Numbered from the stretch's first letter, positions 36,149 through 45,432 are shown. The stretch: 64,000 bases of DNA from UBA6115 sp050952935 (GCA_050952935.1 JBMNLS010000002.1:558001-622000), one strand, 5' to 3'. Numbers and translations: made by a program. Notes: a model not told the origin generated them from the letters alone.

Positions 36149-37123
36149 ATGAAAAAATTGTTAGCAATTGTACTGATTGTGATGTTGATGGTTTCCGGCT
36201 TTGCGCTGGCGGAGAGCGCCAAACCATTGGAGGGGAAGTTTGTTCCTGTGTTGCCCCTTGGCGTTGCCCATCAGTTCTGGCAGGCGGTCAAATCGGGCGC
36301 TGAGCAGGCTGCAGAGGAATATGGTGTTGAGATTGTCTTTGACGGGCCGGAAGAGGAGACCATGGTGGACAAGCAGGTGGACATCCTCAGGGCCAATCTG
36401 GCAAACGAAAAACTGGGCGCTGTTGTGATGGCGGCTATTGACATTGAGTCTGTGCGTGACCTGCTGGAAGGCGTGAAGGCAAAGGGAATGCCTGTGGTTG
36501 GTTTTGACGCGGGTGTTGGCCCGGTGGCAGACGCGCATTGTTCCACCTCCAACTACGCTGCTGGCGAGCTTGCTGCGGAAAACGCCATCAGGCTGATGGG
36601 TAAAGAAGGCAAAATCGGAGTTGTCGGCCACAGCCAGACCGTGGTGGACGCCGTGGCGCGTGTTGAAGGCTTTGTAGACTATATCAAGAACAACTCCGAC
36701 ATCGAAATCGTGGATATGCAGTATGGCGACGGGGATCATCTGCGCTCCGCTGACATTGCCAAGTCCATGATGATTGCCAACCCCGATATCAAGCTGATCT
36801 ATGCCTCCAATGAAGGGGCCTGTGTAGGTGCCTACAATGGCCTTCAGGAAATCAACATGATCGGCAAGGTGCTCCTGATCGGTTTTGACTCTTCTGCCGC
36901 GATGAAGCAAGGCGTTCGCTCTGGCGAGATCGCCGGCGCCATCACCCAGGACCCTGTCGGTATGGGCTATAAAGCTGTGGCGACTGCCTGCAAGCTGATG
37001 CTGGGTGAGAAGATCGAAGGCGAAGTTGATGAGCATGGAACTGTTGTGGTGGATACCGGCTGCTATTGGTATGACGCGTCCAACATGGACGAAGATCATA
37101 TTGCTCCGCTGCTGTACGACTAA
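36149..37123 (+). CDS. Sugar-binding protein of the ribose type (system 1)
   Basis: 324 residues, Peripla_BP_4 type. The leader MKKLLAIVLIVMLMVSGFAL ends at AL-AE, a signal peptidase I site; there is no lipobox Cys. The mature protein shows VLPLGVAHQFWQAVKSGAEQ near the start, PVVGFDAGVG at the domain crossover, and IGFDSSAAMKQGVRSGEI in the second lobe, all usual for RbsB-like proteins. AAGGAGAAG precedes the ATG. It is the natural partner of the permease at 35151. Confidence 0.92.
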   Translation: MKKLLAIVLIVMLMVSGFALAESAKPLEGKFVPVLPLGVAHQFWQAVKSGAEQAAEEYGVEIVFDGPEEETMVDKQVDILRANLANEKLGAVVMAAIDIESVRDLLEGVKAKGMPVVGFDAGVGPVADAHCSTSNYAAGELAAENAIRLMGKEGKIGVVGHSQTVVDAVARVEGFVDYIKNNSDIEIVDMQYGDGDHLRSADIAKSMMIANPDIKLIYASNEGACVGAYNGLQEINMIGKVLLIGFDSSAAMKQGVRSGEIAGAITQDPVGMGYKAVATACKLMLGEKIEGEVDEHGTVVVDTGCYWYDASNMDEDHIAPLLYD

Positions 37124-37185
37124 ATGCTCTTGATAATCTTTTAACGCTGTATTCAAAGAATTATTCATGAAGGGGGACTTAACCC

Positions 37186-38172
37186 ATGAAAAAAATCCTA
37201 TCTGTTCTTCTATCAATGGTGCTGCTGTTCGCGTTTGGTGCTGGCGCGGTTGCCGAGGAAGTCAAAATCGGTGTGAGCATCATGGAGCTTACCGCCTACA
37301 CCTGGTATCTTGGCGTCATTGACGGCGTCAACCAGTGGGCCACGGAGCACCCTGAAGCCAACTTTGTTTTCCAGTTTGAAGATTCCCGTTCCGATGTATC
37401 CACCATGCTTAACAATGTGGATAACCTGCTCACCTGGGGTGCCAAGGGCATCATCCTGTTCCCTGCGGATGCCTCCTCGGCCATCCCCACCATGAAACAA
37501 TACACCGAAAAGGGCATTCCCTTTGTGATCGGGGACTATGCCCAGCAGCCCAACAGCGATGAAGACATCGTCTGGAAGACCTTCGTTGGCCACAACATGA
37601 AACAGCTGGGCATCAAGGCGGGCGAGGTTGCTGTTGAGTACCTCAAAAAACTGAACAAGGAGGATCCCGTCTGCCTGTTCATTACCCGTCCTCCCTCCGG
37701 CCAGGTTTCTGCGGACCGTTTCAGCGGTTTTTCTGAAACCGTGCTGGCCGCTTTCCCCAAGGCAAGAATCATTGAGGAAGGCGATATTGGAGCCGGTTCC
37801 CGTGACTCCTCTCAAAGCCTGATGGAGAATGTCCTGCAGCGTGAGGCTGTCATCGATGTGGTCAGTGGCCACAACGATGCGGAGGTCGTTGGCGCATACA
37901 ATGCTGCTGTGGCCGCTAACCGTAAGGAGATCAAGTTCATCGGCATCGCAGGGGATAAAGACGTGTTGACCTATGTAACCGATGGTAATGAGATGTGGCT
38001 GGGCGAAGTGCTTCAAAACCCGGTTGACTTGGGCTATCAGGCGACCAAAGCCATGTATGAGACATTGGTTGAAGGCAAAGAATTGCCCCTCGTTTGGGAT
38101 CTGCCAATGCCTGAGGCCATCACCCCCGAGAACGTCAAGGATTATGACTGGCAGAATTGGGGATGGCTGTAA
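37186..38172 (+). CDS. Second sugar-binding protein of the ribose type
   Basis: 328 residues, clearly diverged from the protein at 36149. The leader MKKILSVLLSMVLLFAFGAG ends VAEE without a lipobox. Binding-fold landmarks include IGVSIMELTAYTWYLGVIDG, GIILFPADASSAIPTMKQ and IDVVSGHNDAEVVGAYNA, the last equivalent to the ligand-contacting hinge of RbsB. Two binding proteins behind one permease is unusual. The ABC system at 40372-42850 has no binding-protein gene of its own, so this one probably serves it. A strong hairpin follows the stop codon. Confidence 0.9.
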   Translation: MKKILSVLLSMVLLFAFGAGAVAEEVKIGVSIMELTAYTWYLGVIDGVNQWATEHPEANFVFQFEDSRSDVSTMLNNVDNLLTWGAKGIILFPADASSAIPTMKQYTEKGIPFVIGDYAQQPNSDEDIVWKTFVGHNMKQLGIKAGEVAVEYLKKLNKEDPVCLFITRPPSGQVSADRFSGFSETVLAAFPKARIIEEGDIGAGSRDSSQSLMENVLQREAVIDVVSGHNDAEVVGAYNAAVAANRKEIKFIGIAGDKDVLTYVTDGNEMWLGEVLQNPVDLGYQATKAMYETLVEGKELPLVWDLPMPEAITPENVKDYDWQNWGWL

Positions 38173-38208
38173 GCTCTTCGCCTGTCTGAACCAATAACCG
38201 AATGAACC

Positions 38209-38240
38209 GCCGGGGCGGAGGTGTCTGCCTTCGCCCCGGC
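38209..38240 (+). terminator. Strong intercistronic hairpin after two binding-protein genes
   Basis: 13-bp stem, 38209-38221 with 38228-38240, one G-T pair, six-base loop. No T-run; the next ribosome binding site follows 4 bases later. Likely a partial terminator or 3'-end stabiliser that sets high expression of the binding proteins relative to downstream genes. Confidence 0.65.
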
Positions 38241-38257
38241 CACCAAGGAGGTTTGAG

Positions 38258-40345
38258 ATGATCAATCTGTTGCCGGAACCAAAAGAATTATTATCCGCTG
38301 GCGGGCTATCAGCGCCTTTTAAAAAGATATGTCTTCTTGGAGTTGAGGAAGCACTGCTCGACATTGCAAGGCTGAGGTTTTGGAATTATCCGGATCTCCT
38401 CATTGATTCAGAGCCGTGCGGGGAAAAGGCCACGCTGCAAGTGGAGGTGATCCGCGGCCTTGATCATCCGGAGCTTCAGAAGATGGAGCTGTTCCAATCC
38501 CAGGGTTATCAGTTAAAGATTACAGAGGACAAAGTCTGTCTGAGGTATGCGCAAAAGGCAGGCTATATCAACGCCCTGACCAGTCTGAAACAGCTGATCA
38601 AACAGGAGGATGACGGTTTTGTTCTGCCGCTGTGTACGATTGCCGATTATCCGTCTATCCCTGTGCGGGCCGTGGCGCCCACCTTCTCCTGGTATGCGGG
38701 TTATGGCCGAATCGGCTTTGACATGCAGCTGTGGGGCTTTGAGGAATGGGTGGAATTCTTAAATATCTGCCTGGATAACAAAATCAACCAGTTCAATATG
38801 GTGATGTATGGATACTGGCCTTTTGAATTTGAAGAGTATCCGGAGACGGTCTTCAGGAATGTCCCGGTGGACATATGGAACGCGGAGAACAAGCGTTGGC
38901 TGACGGTACGCTACAGCCATCCCAACATTGAAAAGCCGTTTTTGAAGGATTTCATTGATTTGGCGCACAGAATGGAAGTAAAGATCTTTGCTTATGTGGG
39001 GCTGAACTCCTACAATGGCGCGTACAGCATCAAGCATCCGGAGGCCCGGACAAAGCCGCCTAAAACCGGCGGGTTTCTCAACGATTTTGACTCCCTATGC
39101 CTGTCTTATCCCGGCACGGTGGATTATATTCTGCGTTCCATGCAGCGCATTGCCCAGCTGGGCTTTGACGGCTATACGCTGGAAGAGAGCGAAGAAGGAT
39201 TCTGGTATTGCGAATGTCCGGATTGTAAGAAAACCTGGCATGCAGATGCGCAATCCCCCGGGGAGGCCAAGCATCAGGCAAACATGTGGCTGCTGCGCAA
39301 AATCCACGCCGCAGCGCGTGAGATCAACCCGGATATCATTTTAGGCATCCGCGCCTTCAGGCAGCCGCCGCTGGAGAAGGATCCGGCCTTCCTGCAGGAG
39401 TGTGTCAACAGTATTCCCAGGGATGTCAACCTGTTCTGGGCTCCCGGTCTGTATGTGCCTGAGGCAGAATTTGACAAATGGTGCGAAGCCTTTGGCAAGG
39501 AGCGTATATGGGGGAGGGACAGCGAAGCCAATTCCATTACCTCCACCATGGGCAGGTTGTACAGGACATTTAAATCCAATGTCATCCGGTATGAGGATGA
39601 GACCAATGAACAGGTGATCGAAACCGACATCCGTCAGCACATCGGCAGCGTTGAGCGCGGCGTCCACGGCATCAACGGTTATGTTTTTGAGTGGTATGGG
39701 CTGTTCATGCACACCTTTGCCCATGGCAACTACGGCTGGGGCTCAAAGATGGCGCCCGAGACATTCTACCAAAGGGCCTGTGCGCTCAATTTCGGCGAGC
39801 TTGGAGAAAGAATCCTGGCGCTGATCCAGAGCATCATCACCATTCATGAAAGCCAGATCCCCTTGTACACCACGCCCTTCCCCTTTCAGAAAAACAAGAT
39901 GGGGAAAGCGGATGTGCCGGCGATTGAGGCGGCCAAGGCAAAACAACCGGCTCAGCTTCAAGAAACAGAAGCGATTATCAGTGAACTTGAGGAGAAACCG
40001 CGCTTGCGTGTCTGGCTGCCCCATTTTCACAAAATCCACAATGCGGTGAGGAGAAACGCGGTTATTTATGACCTGGTGCTGACAGCAATATGCTATGAAG
40101 AGGAAGAGGATCCCGTCAAAAAGGATGCTTTGTTGGATGAGATTCTTTACCTCAACGAAAAGGATTTTGATATTGTCAAGGAGATGTTCTTTGATATCAA
40201 CCCGGTATCGGAATCAGGTGTCAAAAGCAGCATGTACCCTTACCACGAGATGAAACGACTGATACACAACATCCGCAACCCACAGGACCCTGATGATGAC
40301 ATCGTTTGTTCGGGCATCGAGGCCCTGGGTTGGCTGTGGCTGTAA
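38258..40345 (+). CDS. GH20-like glycoside hydrolase (hexosaminidase-type N-domain plus TIM barrel), intracellular
   Basis: 695 residues, no signal peptide, so it acts on imported glycan. The N-terminal GYQLKITEDKVCLRYAQKAG and ALTSLKQLIKQ resemble the GH20b domain found before GH20 and GH67-like barrels. The barrel includes GFDGYTLEESEEGFW, an acidic cluster in a likely catalytic position, at once followed by C318-x-C320-x2-C323, which may bind a metal. A helical C-terminal region follows. The same acid-plus-CxCxxC arrangement occurs in the protein at 50220. AAGGAGG lies 6 bases before the ATG. Exact family and bond specificity are not established; beta-N-acetylhexosaminidase or glucuronidase-like activity would suit the neighbours. 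Confidence 0.65.
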   Translation: MINLLPEPKELLSAGGLSAPFKKICLLGVEEALLDIARLRFWNYPDLLIDSEPCGEKATLQVEVIRGLDHPELQKMELFQSQGYQLKITEDKVCLRYAQKAGYINALTSLKQLIKQEDDGFVLPLCTIADYPSIPVRAVAPTFSWYAGYGRIGFDMQLWGFEEWVEFLNICLDNKINQFNMVMYGYWPFEFEEYPETVFRNVPVDIWNAENKRWLTVRYSHPNIEKPFLKDFIDLAHRMEVKIFAYVGLNSYNGAYSIKHPEARTKPPKTGGFLNDFDSLCLSYPGTVDYILRSMQRIAQLGFDGYTLEESEEGFWYCECPDCKKTWHADAQSPGEAKHQANMWLLRKIHAAAREINPDIILGIRAFRQPPLEKDPAFLQECVNSIPRDVNLFWAPGLYVPEAEFDKWCEAFGKERIWGRDSEANSITSTMGRLYRTFKSNVIRYEDETNEQVIETDIRQHIGSVERGVHGINGYVFEWYGLFMHTFAHGNYGWGSKMAPETFYQRACALNFGELGERILALIQSIITIHESQIPLYTTPFPFQKNKMGKADVPAIEAAKAKQPAQLQETEAIISELEEKPRLRVWLPHFHKIHNAVRRNAVIYDLVLTAICYEEEEDPVKKDALLDEILYLNEKDFDIVKEMFFDINPVSESGVKSSMYPYHEMKRLIHNIRNPQDPDDDIVCSGIEALGWLWL

Positions 40346-40371
40346 ACGGATAAATAAGGTTGGTGAAGCGG

Positions 40372-41889
40372 ATGAAGACAGGAACACAAACCCCACTGAT
40401 AGAGATAAAAAACTGCACTATGGAGTTTCCCGGTGTCAAGGCGCTTGATGATGTAAACTTCATTCTGATGCCGGGTGAATGCCATGGGTTGGTGGGCGAA
40501 AATGGCGCGGGAAAATCCACCCTGTCCAAATGCATTATTGGTGAAAACCGGATGACCCAGGGTGAATTGTACATTGATGGAGAAAAAATCAATATCCCCA
40601 CCTACTCCGTCCGGGAATCTCAAAACCGGAAATTGGCCATCGTGCATCAGGAATTCCAATTGATGCGTGAAATGAACGGCATTGAGAATATCTTCAGCGG
40701 GCATTATCAAACAAAGGCCGGCTTTATCCAGTGGAAAGAGCTCAATCGAAAAGCGAAAGAGCTGATGGAGTTCCTTCAGTGTGAAGTTAACCTGACGGTA
40801 CCCGTCAAGCAGCTGCGTACTGCCGAACAGCAGATCATTCAGCTGGCCAAAGCGCTGCTGCATCAGCCCCGTGTGTTAATTCTGGATGAACTGACAGCGG
40901 TGCTGCAGAAAAAGGAAATCCAGAACATTTACAGGATCATTGAAATTCTTAAACAGCAGGGTATCGGCATCATTTATATCTCTCACCGTCTCAATGAGAT
41001 TTTTGAGTGTTGTGACAGCTATACGGTGCTGTGCGATGGGCGTCATGTAGGCAGCGGAAAAGTGGCGGATATCAACAAAGCCCAGCTGATCCGCATGATC
41101 ATCGGCCGGGAACTCACGGGCACCTACCCGCCCATCAACACCCAGCTGGGTGAAACGGCCTTTGAGGTTAAAAACCTTACCGCCTCCAAGGCGTTCCGCA
41201 ACGTGAATATCAACGTGCGCCAGGGCGAGGTGGTAGGGATTGCAGGACTTTTGGGCGCCGGCAAGACCGAGCTGCTTCACGCCATGTATGGACATCACAG
41301 ACTGGAAGCTGGGGAGATATTTATCAGGGGAGAAAAAGTACAGTTAAAGAACCCCCAGCAGGCCATTGGCCATGGCATGGGCATGGTACCTGATGAACGG
41401 CGCATACTGGGCCTGAACATGAGTTTTGACATCAAGGACAACACAACCCTGCCCAGCATCAAGCGATTCAAGAGATGGTTTGTCTTTCAGGATCATCCGG
41501 CAGCATCCAAGGCTGCTTATGAGGTCAATGAGAAACTGGATTTGAAATACAATTCGCTCTGGCAAAGCGTGAAAAAACTATCCGGTGGGAATCAGCAGAA
41601 AATCGTCCTTGCCAAGTGGATGCTGTACAATTGTGACATTTTTTTGCTGGATGAGCCCACCCGGGGCATTGACATCGGTGCCAAGCATGAGATTTATAAT
41701 TTGATCCAACAGCTGGCAAAGGCTGGTAAAGCGGTTATCTTGGTGTCGCCTGAGCTGGAGGAGCTGATAGGGCTTTGTAACAAAATCTACATCATGTTTG
41801 AAGGAGAAGTTATGGATGTTGTGGAGGGGGAACGAAAAACCCAGGAAACCATTATTCACAGCTTATTGGGGGTAAAAGAGAATGAGTGA
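40372..41889 (+). CDS. Ribose-type sugar ABC transporter, fused ATPase (system 2)
   Basis: 505 residues from ATG 40372; TTG 40360 and GTG 40363 are alternatives, and no start has a strong ribosome binding site. Domain 1 has GENGAGKST and an unusual Walker B segment LDELTAVL, where the common Pro after DE is Leu. Domain 2 has GLLGAGKTE, LSGGNQQKIVLAKWM and LDEPTRGIDIGAK. It overlaps its permease gene by 8 bases. There is no dedicated binding-protein gene; the one at 37186 is the likely partner. Confidence 0.9.
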   Translation: MKTGTQTPLIEIKNCTMEFPGVKALDDVNFILMPGECHGLVGENGAGKSTLSKCIIGENRMTQGELYIDGEKINIPTYSVRESQNRKLAIVHQEFQLMREMNGIENIFSGHYQTKAGFIQWKELNRKAKELMEFLQCEVNLTVPVKQLRTAEQQIIQLAKALLHQPRVLILDELTAVLQKKEIQNIYRIIEILKQQGIGIIYISHRLNEIFECCDSYTVLCDGRHVGSGKVADINKAQLIRMIIGRELTGTYPPINTQLGETAFEVKNLTASKAFRNVNINVRQGEVVGIAGLLGAGKTELLHAMYGHHRLEAGEIFIRGEKVQLKNPQQAIGHGMGMVPDERRILGLNMSFDIKDNTTLPSIKRFKRWFVFQDHPAASKAAYEVNEKLDLKYNSLWQSVKKLSGGNQQKIVLAKWMLYNCDIFLLDEPTRGIDIGAKHEIYNLIQQLAKAGKAVILVSPELEELIGLCNKIYIMFEGEVMDVVEGERKTQETIIHSLLGVKENE

Positions 41890-42850
41890 TTACAGTGTGA
41901 AAAGCCAGCGCTACGGAGCCGGGTTCAAATCCTTTTTCAGGGAATGGATGATTCTGTTTCTATTTATTGCCCTGGTGATTATCAGTTTCATTCTCAATCC
42001 GCAGTTTAGAACCACCAGCAACATCATGAATATCCTCAGGCAAGCTGCTTTTCTATCCATCATCGCGATGGGGGAGTTCTTTGTTATTCTGGTGGGGCAT
42101 ATGGACATGTCCATCACCTCTATCATCGGCATGACGTCCATCTTTTTGGCGGGCTTTGTGGTCAATGACGGCATCTCCCTGGGGCTTGCGCTGGTGCTGG
42201 TTTTTGCCATGTCCGCAGTGGTGGGCATCATTAACGGTGCGCTGGTCGTATATGGAAAAATGCCTTCCTTTATTGCGACACTGGTGATAATGAACATCCT
42301 TAAGGGGCTTTATTACATCTACTCAAAAGGCCTGCCAATTTCCGGCTTGCCGAATAACTTCAATTACTTGGGAGCAGGCTATGTGGGGATCGTGCCCTTC
42401 CCTGTGATCCTGATGCTGGTGGTGGCGCTGCTGCTTTATTTGCTATCCATGCATACCTCCTTAGGCAGGAGTATTTATGCGGTGGGCGGCAACCTGGAGG
42501 CCAGCAAGCTTTCGGGTATCAACACCAACTTTGTCATCATCTTCGCTTTTGTGCTGTGTGCGCTGCTGTCCTGCCTGGGCGCGCTTGGACTGACGGCCAA
42601 AACATTGAGCGGCAACGTGTCCATCGGAGAATATCTGCTTTTTGATGTGATGACCATCTGCGTGCTGGGTGGCACGTCCCTTTCAGGCGGCCGGGGCAAG
42701 GTGTTTGGCATTGTCATCGGCGCGCTTTTCCTGCAGGTTATCAGCAACATCATGGTTCTAATGAGCATTAACACCTATTGGCAGTGGGTCGTCAAGGGCA
42801 TCATTCTGGTTGTGGTTGTGCTCATTGATTCCAATACACATGAGCGATGA
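41882..42850 (+). CDS. Ribose-type sugar ABC transporter permease (system 2)
   Basis: 322 residues, BPD_transp_2 family with about ten membrane spans. Diagnostic segments are MGEFFVILVGHMDMSITSIIG, in which the common Gly-Ile-Asp-Leu-Ser reads HMDMS, and CVLGGTSLSGGRGKVFG. It overlaps the system 2 ATPase gene by 8 bases and is followed after 17 bases by the small ASRT-family gene. Confidence 0.92.
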   Translation: MSDYSVKSQRYGAGFKSFFREWMILFLFIALVIISFILNPQFRTTSNIMNILRQAAFLSIIAMGEFFVILVGHMDMSITSIIGMTSIFLAGFVVNDGISLGLALVLVFAMSAVVGIINGALVVYGKMPSFIATLVIMNILKGLYYIYSKGLPISGLPNNFNYLGAGYVGIVPFPVILMLVVALLLYLLSMHTSLGRSIYAVGGNLEASKLSGINTNFVIIFAFVLCALLSCLGALGLTAKTLSGNVSIGEYLLFDVMTICVLGGTSLSGGRGKVFGIVIGALFLQVISNIMVLMSINTYWQWVVKGIILVVVVLIDSNTHER

Positions 42851-42867
42851 CAAAGGAGGTGAATACG

Positions 42868-43233
42868 ATGTATGGAAGTAAAGTGTGGTTTTTCCCCGAC
42901 GGCGACCGTCCCCCTTTAGGTGACAGTTTGATGAAAGGACATGAATCCTATGTCATTCTGAACCCTAATTCACAGGATGCACGAGTTTGCTTCACCCTGT
43001 ATTTTGAGGATGCCGAACCAATCACTGGCATAGAGATGACTGTGCCTGCTGGGCGTGTGCGCTGTTTTCAGACGCATAATCCGGAGCATTTTGGCGTCCA
43101 TGTGCTCAGTGTGGCCAGGCAATATTCAGTCAAGATTGAAAGCGACACGCCGGTTATCGCCCAATATGGGCGGCTGGATGCGCGGCAGGAGAACCTGGCG
43201 TACTACACGACAATGGGGTTCCGGGGGGATTGA
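42868..43233 (+). CDS. ASRT-family small-molecule-binding protein (sensory rhodopsin transducer homologue)
   Basis: 121 residues, the full length of the Anabaena sensory rhodopsin transducer family (PF07100). Matching features are the VWFFPDGDRPP start, HESYVILNP, TLYFEDAEPI, the TVPAGR segment and the closing IESDTPVIAQYGRLDARQ. ATG 42868 is chosen because a consensus AAGGAGGT (42853-42860) lies 7 bases upstream; an earlier in-frame ATG (42847) overlaps the permease. No rhodopsin gene is present. ASRT homologues outside cyanobacteria have been proposed to bind sugars or other small ligands, and a place within a sugar transport locus supports that idea. It is cytoplasmic, with no signal peptide. 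Confidence 0.85.
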   Translation: MYGSKVWFFPDGDRPPLGDSLMKGHESYVILNPNSQDARVCFTLYFEDAEPITGIEMTVPAGRVRCFQTHNPEHFGVHVLSVARQYSVKIESDTPVIAQYGRLDARQENLAYYTTMGFRGD

Positions 43234-43308
43234 GACAATTTTCTTTGGCTAGAAAACAAGAGCGTCTATTAAAACACAACGACATTAAAAAACAGGAGGA
43301 TATCATTC

Positions 43309-44487
43309 ATGACTTATCACGGCAAAATCCACATTCCCAGAGACGAGTATTTGGCGCGCGTCAAACGTGCTGCGGAAATGATTCAAAAAGAAGGCCTGGA
43401 TGTGCTGATTGTGAACTCTAACGAAGCTGAATTTATGAACGCCCGCTATTTCTCCGGCTTTTGGCCGCTGTTTGAGCGTGCCGGTGTGGCCATCTCAGCC
43501 GCTGGGGACGCCGCCTTGATGTGCGGGCCTGAAAGCCGTCATTTTGCCGGCGACAGGAACAGGCTGGACAAGCTCTTTATCCTCATGGAGTACCGCGAGA
43601 GCGCTGACCCCGCCTATCCGGAGCTTGTGCCGGACACCTTCCACGATGTTTTCAAGGCCATCGGCGTCACCGGCAAGAAATTGCGCATCGGCGTGGCGTC
43701 CTATCTGGACACCTCGGTGATCATCATGCAGGGCATCAAGGATGCTTTCCCGGAGGCTGAAATCGTACGGGCGGACCATATCATGGTAGCGCTGCGTTCC
43801 ATCAAGTCCGACAATGAGATCGCCTGCCTTCGCGAGGGCTACCGGATTGCTGAGATCGCCACCAAAAAGGTGATTGAAGAGATCAGGCCCGGCATGACGG
43901 AGCTTCAGGCTGTAGGCATCGCCCAGCGCGTGATTTATGAAAACGGCGCTGAGTATGAAGGCCTGCCCATGTATGTATTCTCCGAGGCGTCCACGCGCCA
44001 TGCCATCTCCCGCTCCTCTTATCGCAAGTTTGAGAAAGGCGATATCGTGCAGCTCAACCTGTCGGCGCGCATTGATGGCTATTCTGCCTCCATTGGCTAT
44101 CCCATCGTCCTGGGCAAGCTGACGGGCAAGCGCAGGGATGTGGTGCTTTTCGGGCTTGAGGCGCATAACTGGACTGAAAAGCAGATCAAGGCCGGGGTAC
44201 AGGCCAGCGATGTAGCCAAGGGATTCTATCAGTATTATGTTGACAATGGCTACGAGAAGAACTTTGTCTACGGCCCCATGCACGGCACCGGCATGTGCGA
44301 GGTGGAAGCCCCCTGGGTAGAAACCTCCTCCACTTATGCCTTCAAGCCCAACATGACATTCCAGATTGATACCTACATTTCCACCGATACCTTCGGTGTG
44401 CGCTGGGAGAAGGGCATTGCTGTAACGGAGGGCGGTGTGGATGTGTTGAGCGCGCCCATTGGAAAACTGTACGAGCTGGAATTCTAA
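43309..44487 (+). CDS. M24-fold (creatinase/Xaa-Pro peptidase-like) protein lacking metal ligands
   Basis: 392 residues. An N-terminal creatinase-type domain (about 15-160) is followed by a pita-bread M24 domain (about 170-392). Of the five metal ligands of true aminopeptidases P, the two Asp positions are Asn250 (VQLNLSA) and Ser261 (YSASIGYP), the first Glu is Asp354 (QIDTYI), while His325 (PMHGTGM) and Glu367 (VRWEKG) remain. A metal-dependent peptidase is therefore unlikely; creatinase, a metal-free amidinohydrolase of the same fold, is a better comparison. It sits between the ASRT gene and a polysaccharide deacetylase gene in a sugar locus, so its substrate may be an amide or N-substituted sugar. 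That is inference. Confidence 0.85.
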   Translation: MTYHGKIHIPRDEYLARVKRAAEMIQKEGLDVLIVNSNEAEFMNARYFSGFWPLFERAGVAISAAGDAALMCGPESRHFAGDRNRLDKLFILMEYRESADPAYPELVPDTFHDVFKAIGVTGKKLRIGVASYLDTSVIIMQGIKDAFPEAEIVRADHIMVALRSIKSDNEIACLREGYRIAEIATKKVIEEIRPGMTELQAVGIAQRVIYENGAEYEGLPMYVFSEASTRHAISRSSYRKFEKGDIVQLNLSARIDGYSASIGYPIVLGKLTGKRRDVVLFGLEAHNWTEKQIKAGVQASDVAKGFYQYYVDNGYEKNFVYGPMHGTGMCEVEAPWVETSSTYAFKPNMTFQIDTYISTDTFGVRWEKGIAVTEGGVDVLSAPIGKLYELEF

Positions 44488-44494
44488 TCAGCTG

Positions 44495-44529
44495 AGGGCA
44501 GGGGCCAGGATATTTTAGGCCCCTGCCCT
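44495..44529 (+). terminator. Intercistronic hairpin, perfect 12-bp stem
   Basis: AGGGCAGGGGCC (44495-44506) pairs with 44518-44529 around an 11-base loop, between the M24-fold and deacetylase genes. No T-run; AGGAGG of the next gene follows closely. Confidence 0.6.
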
Positions 44530-44547
44530 GGATACAGGAGGATTAAG

Positions 44548-45432
44548 ATGGATAAAAAATACGCCTTAATCGGTGTAGATATGGAAACGGATGTAGGCAG
44601 TTTCACGCCGTTTTATGAGGGAGTCAAAAACGGTACCCCCAGGCTGTTAGAGCTGTTTAAGGAAAAGGGTGTACAGGGCACATTTTTCTTTACCGGGGAA
44701 TGTGCCAAGGAAAATCCGGATATTGCGCGCCTGGTAGCGGAAAGCGGCAATGAGGTGGGAGCGCATTCACTTTATCATGAAACTGTGGGGGATGAGTTGT
44801 TTCCCATCCCCGGTGTCAAGCCGCTTTTGCCTCATGAGGTAAAGCCACGCCTTGAGTTGGCAGATCAATGGATCCAGGAGGCATCCGGTGTCAAACCCGT
44901 CTCCTTCCGAAGCCCCAGGCTGTGGGGCTCCACTGCGGTGGTCAACGCCCTGGAGGAATTGGGTTACCTGACGGACGCCAGCTATCCCATGTATTTCTAC
45001 CGGGAGCGGTTTGCTCCCTATCATCCCAGCCGGGAGGACTGGACGCAGGAAGGAGACTCCCCGATCTTGGAAATCCCCAATTTTGCCGACATGACCATGG
45101 AAAGTCAGGATCCGGGCCTGGAACGGGACCGGGATCAATGGCCTCTTTTCCGCACGGAAGGGGCGGAAGAAGTGCTCAGAAGGATTGATAGCTTTATTGA
45201 TTTTTGTCAGCAGCGCAACGAGCGTCAGTGCGTTTGCCTATACATTCATCCTTGGGAGTTTTGGCCCATGGAGGAATCCTATAATTTTGGTGAGGCGACA
45301 GTGATTCCCGACCCGTTTATCACGAAAAATTGCGGGGATGTTGCTCTAACCGAGATGGGTAAGCTGATAGACGGCATGTTAAAGCGGAATTTTCTTTTTA
45401 AAACCGCAAAACAATTGACAAAAGTGTTTTAA
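44548..45432 (+). CDS. Polysaccharide deacetylase family protein (NodB fold), cytoplasmic
   Basis: 294 residues without a signal peptide. Motif 1 appears as GVDMETD (Asp11, Asp15), motif 2 as GAHSLYHE (His73, His77, the metal-binding H-x3-H), motif 3 as FRSPRLWG (from 120), and a late YIHPWEF supplies the usual catalytic His. Family members remove acetyl or formyl groups or open related amides of sugars and allantoin-like compounds. Being cytoplasmic and next to an import system, it would act on small imported molecules, such as N-acetylated sugars, rather than wall polymers. CAGGAGG precedes the ATG. Confidence 0.85.
   Translation: MDKKYALIGVDMETDVGSFTPFYEGVKNGTPRLLELFKEKGVQGTFFFTGECAKENPDIARLVAESGNEVGAHSLYHETVGDELFPIPGVKPLLPHEVKPRLELADQWIQEASGVKPVSFRSPRLWGSTAVVNALEELGYLTDASYPMYFYRERFAPYHPSREDWTQEGDSPILEIPNFADMTMESQDPGLERDRDQWPLFRTEGAEEVLRRIDSFIDFCQQRNERQCVCLYIHPWEFWPMEESYNFGEATVIPDPFITKNCGDVALTEMGKLIDGMLKRNFLFKTAKQLTKVF

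Noticed and set aside
36161..38364. Long minus-strand frames opposite the two binding-protein genes (351 and 383 codons)
   Set aside because: The + strand genes have signal peptides, ribosome binding sites and clear family motifs; the minus frames resemble nothing and are antisense by-products of codon usage.
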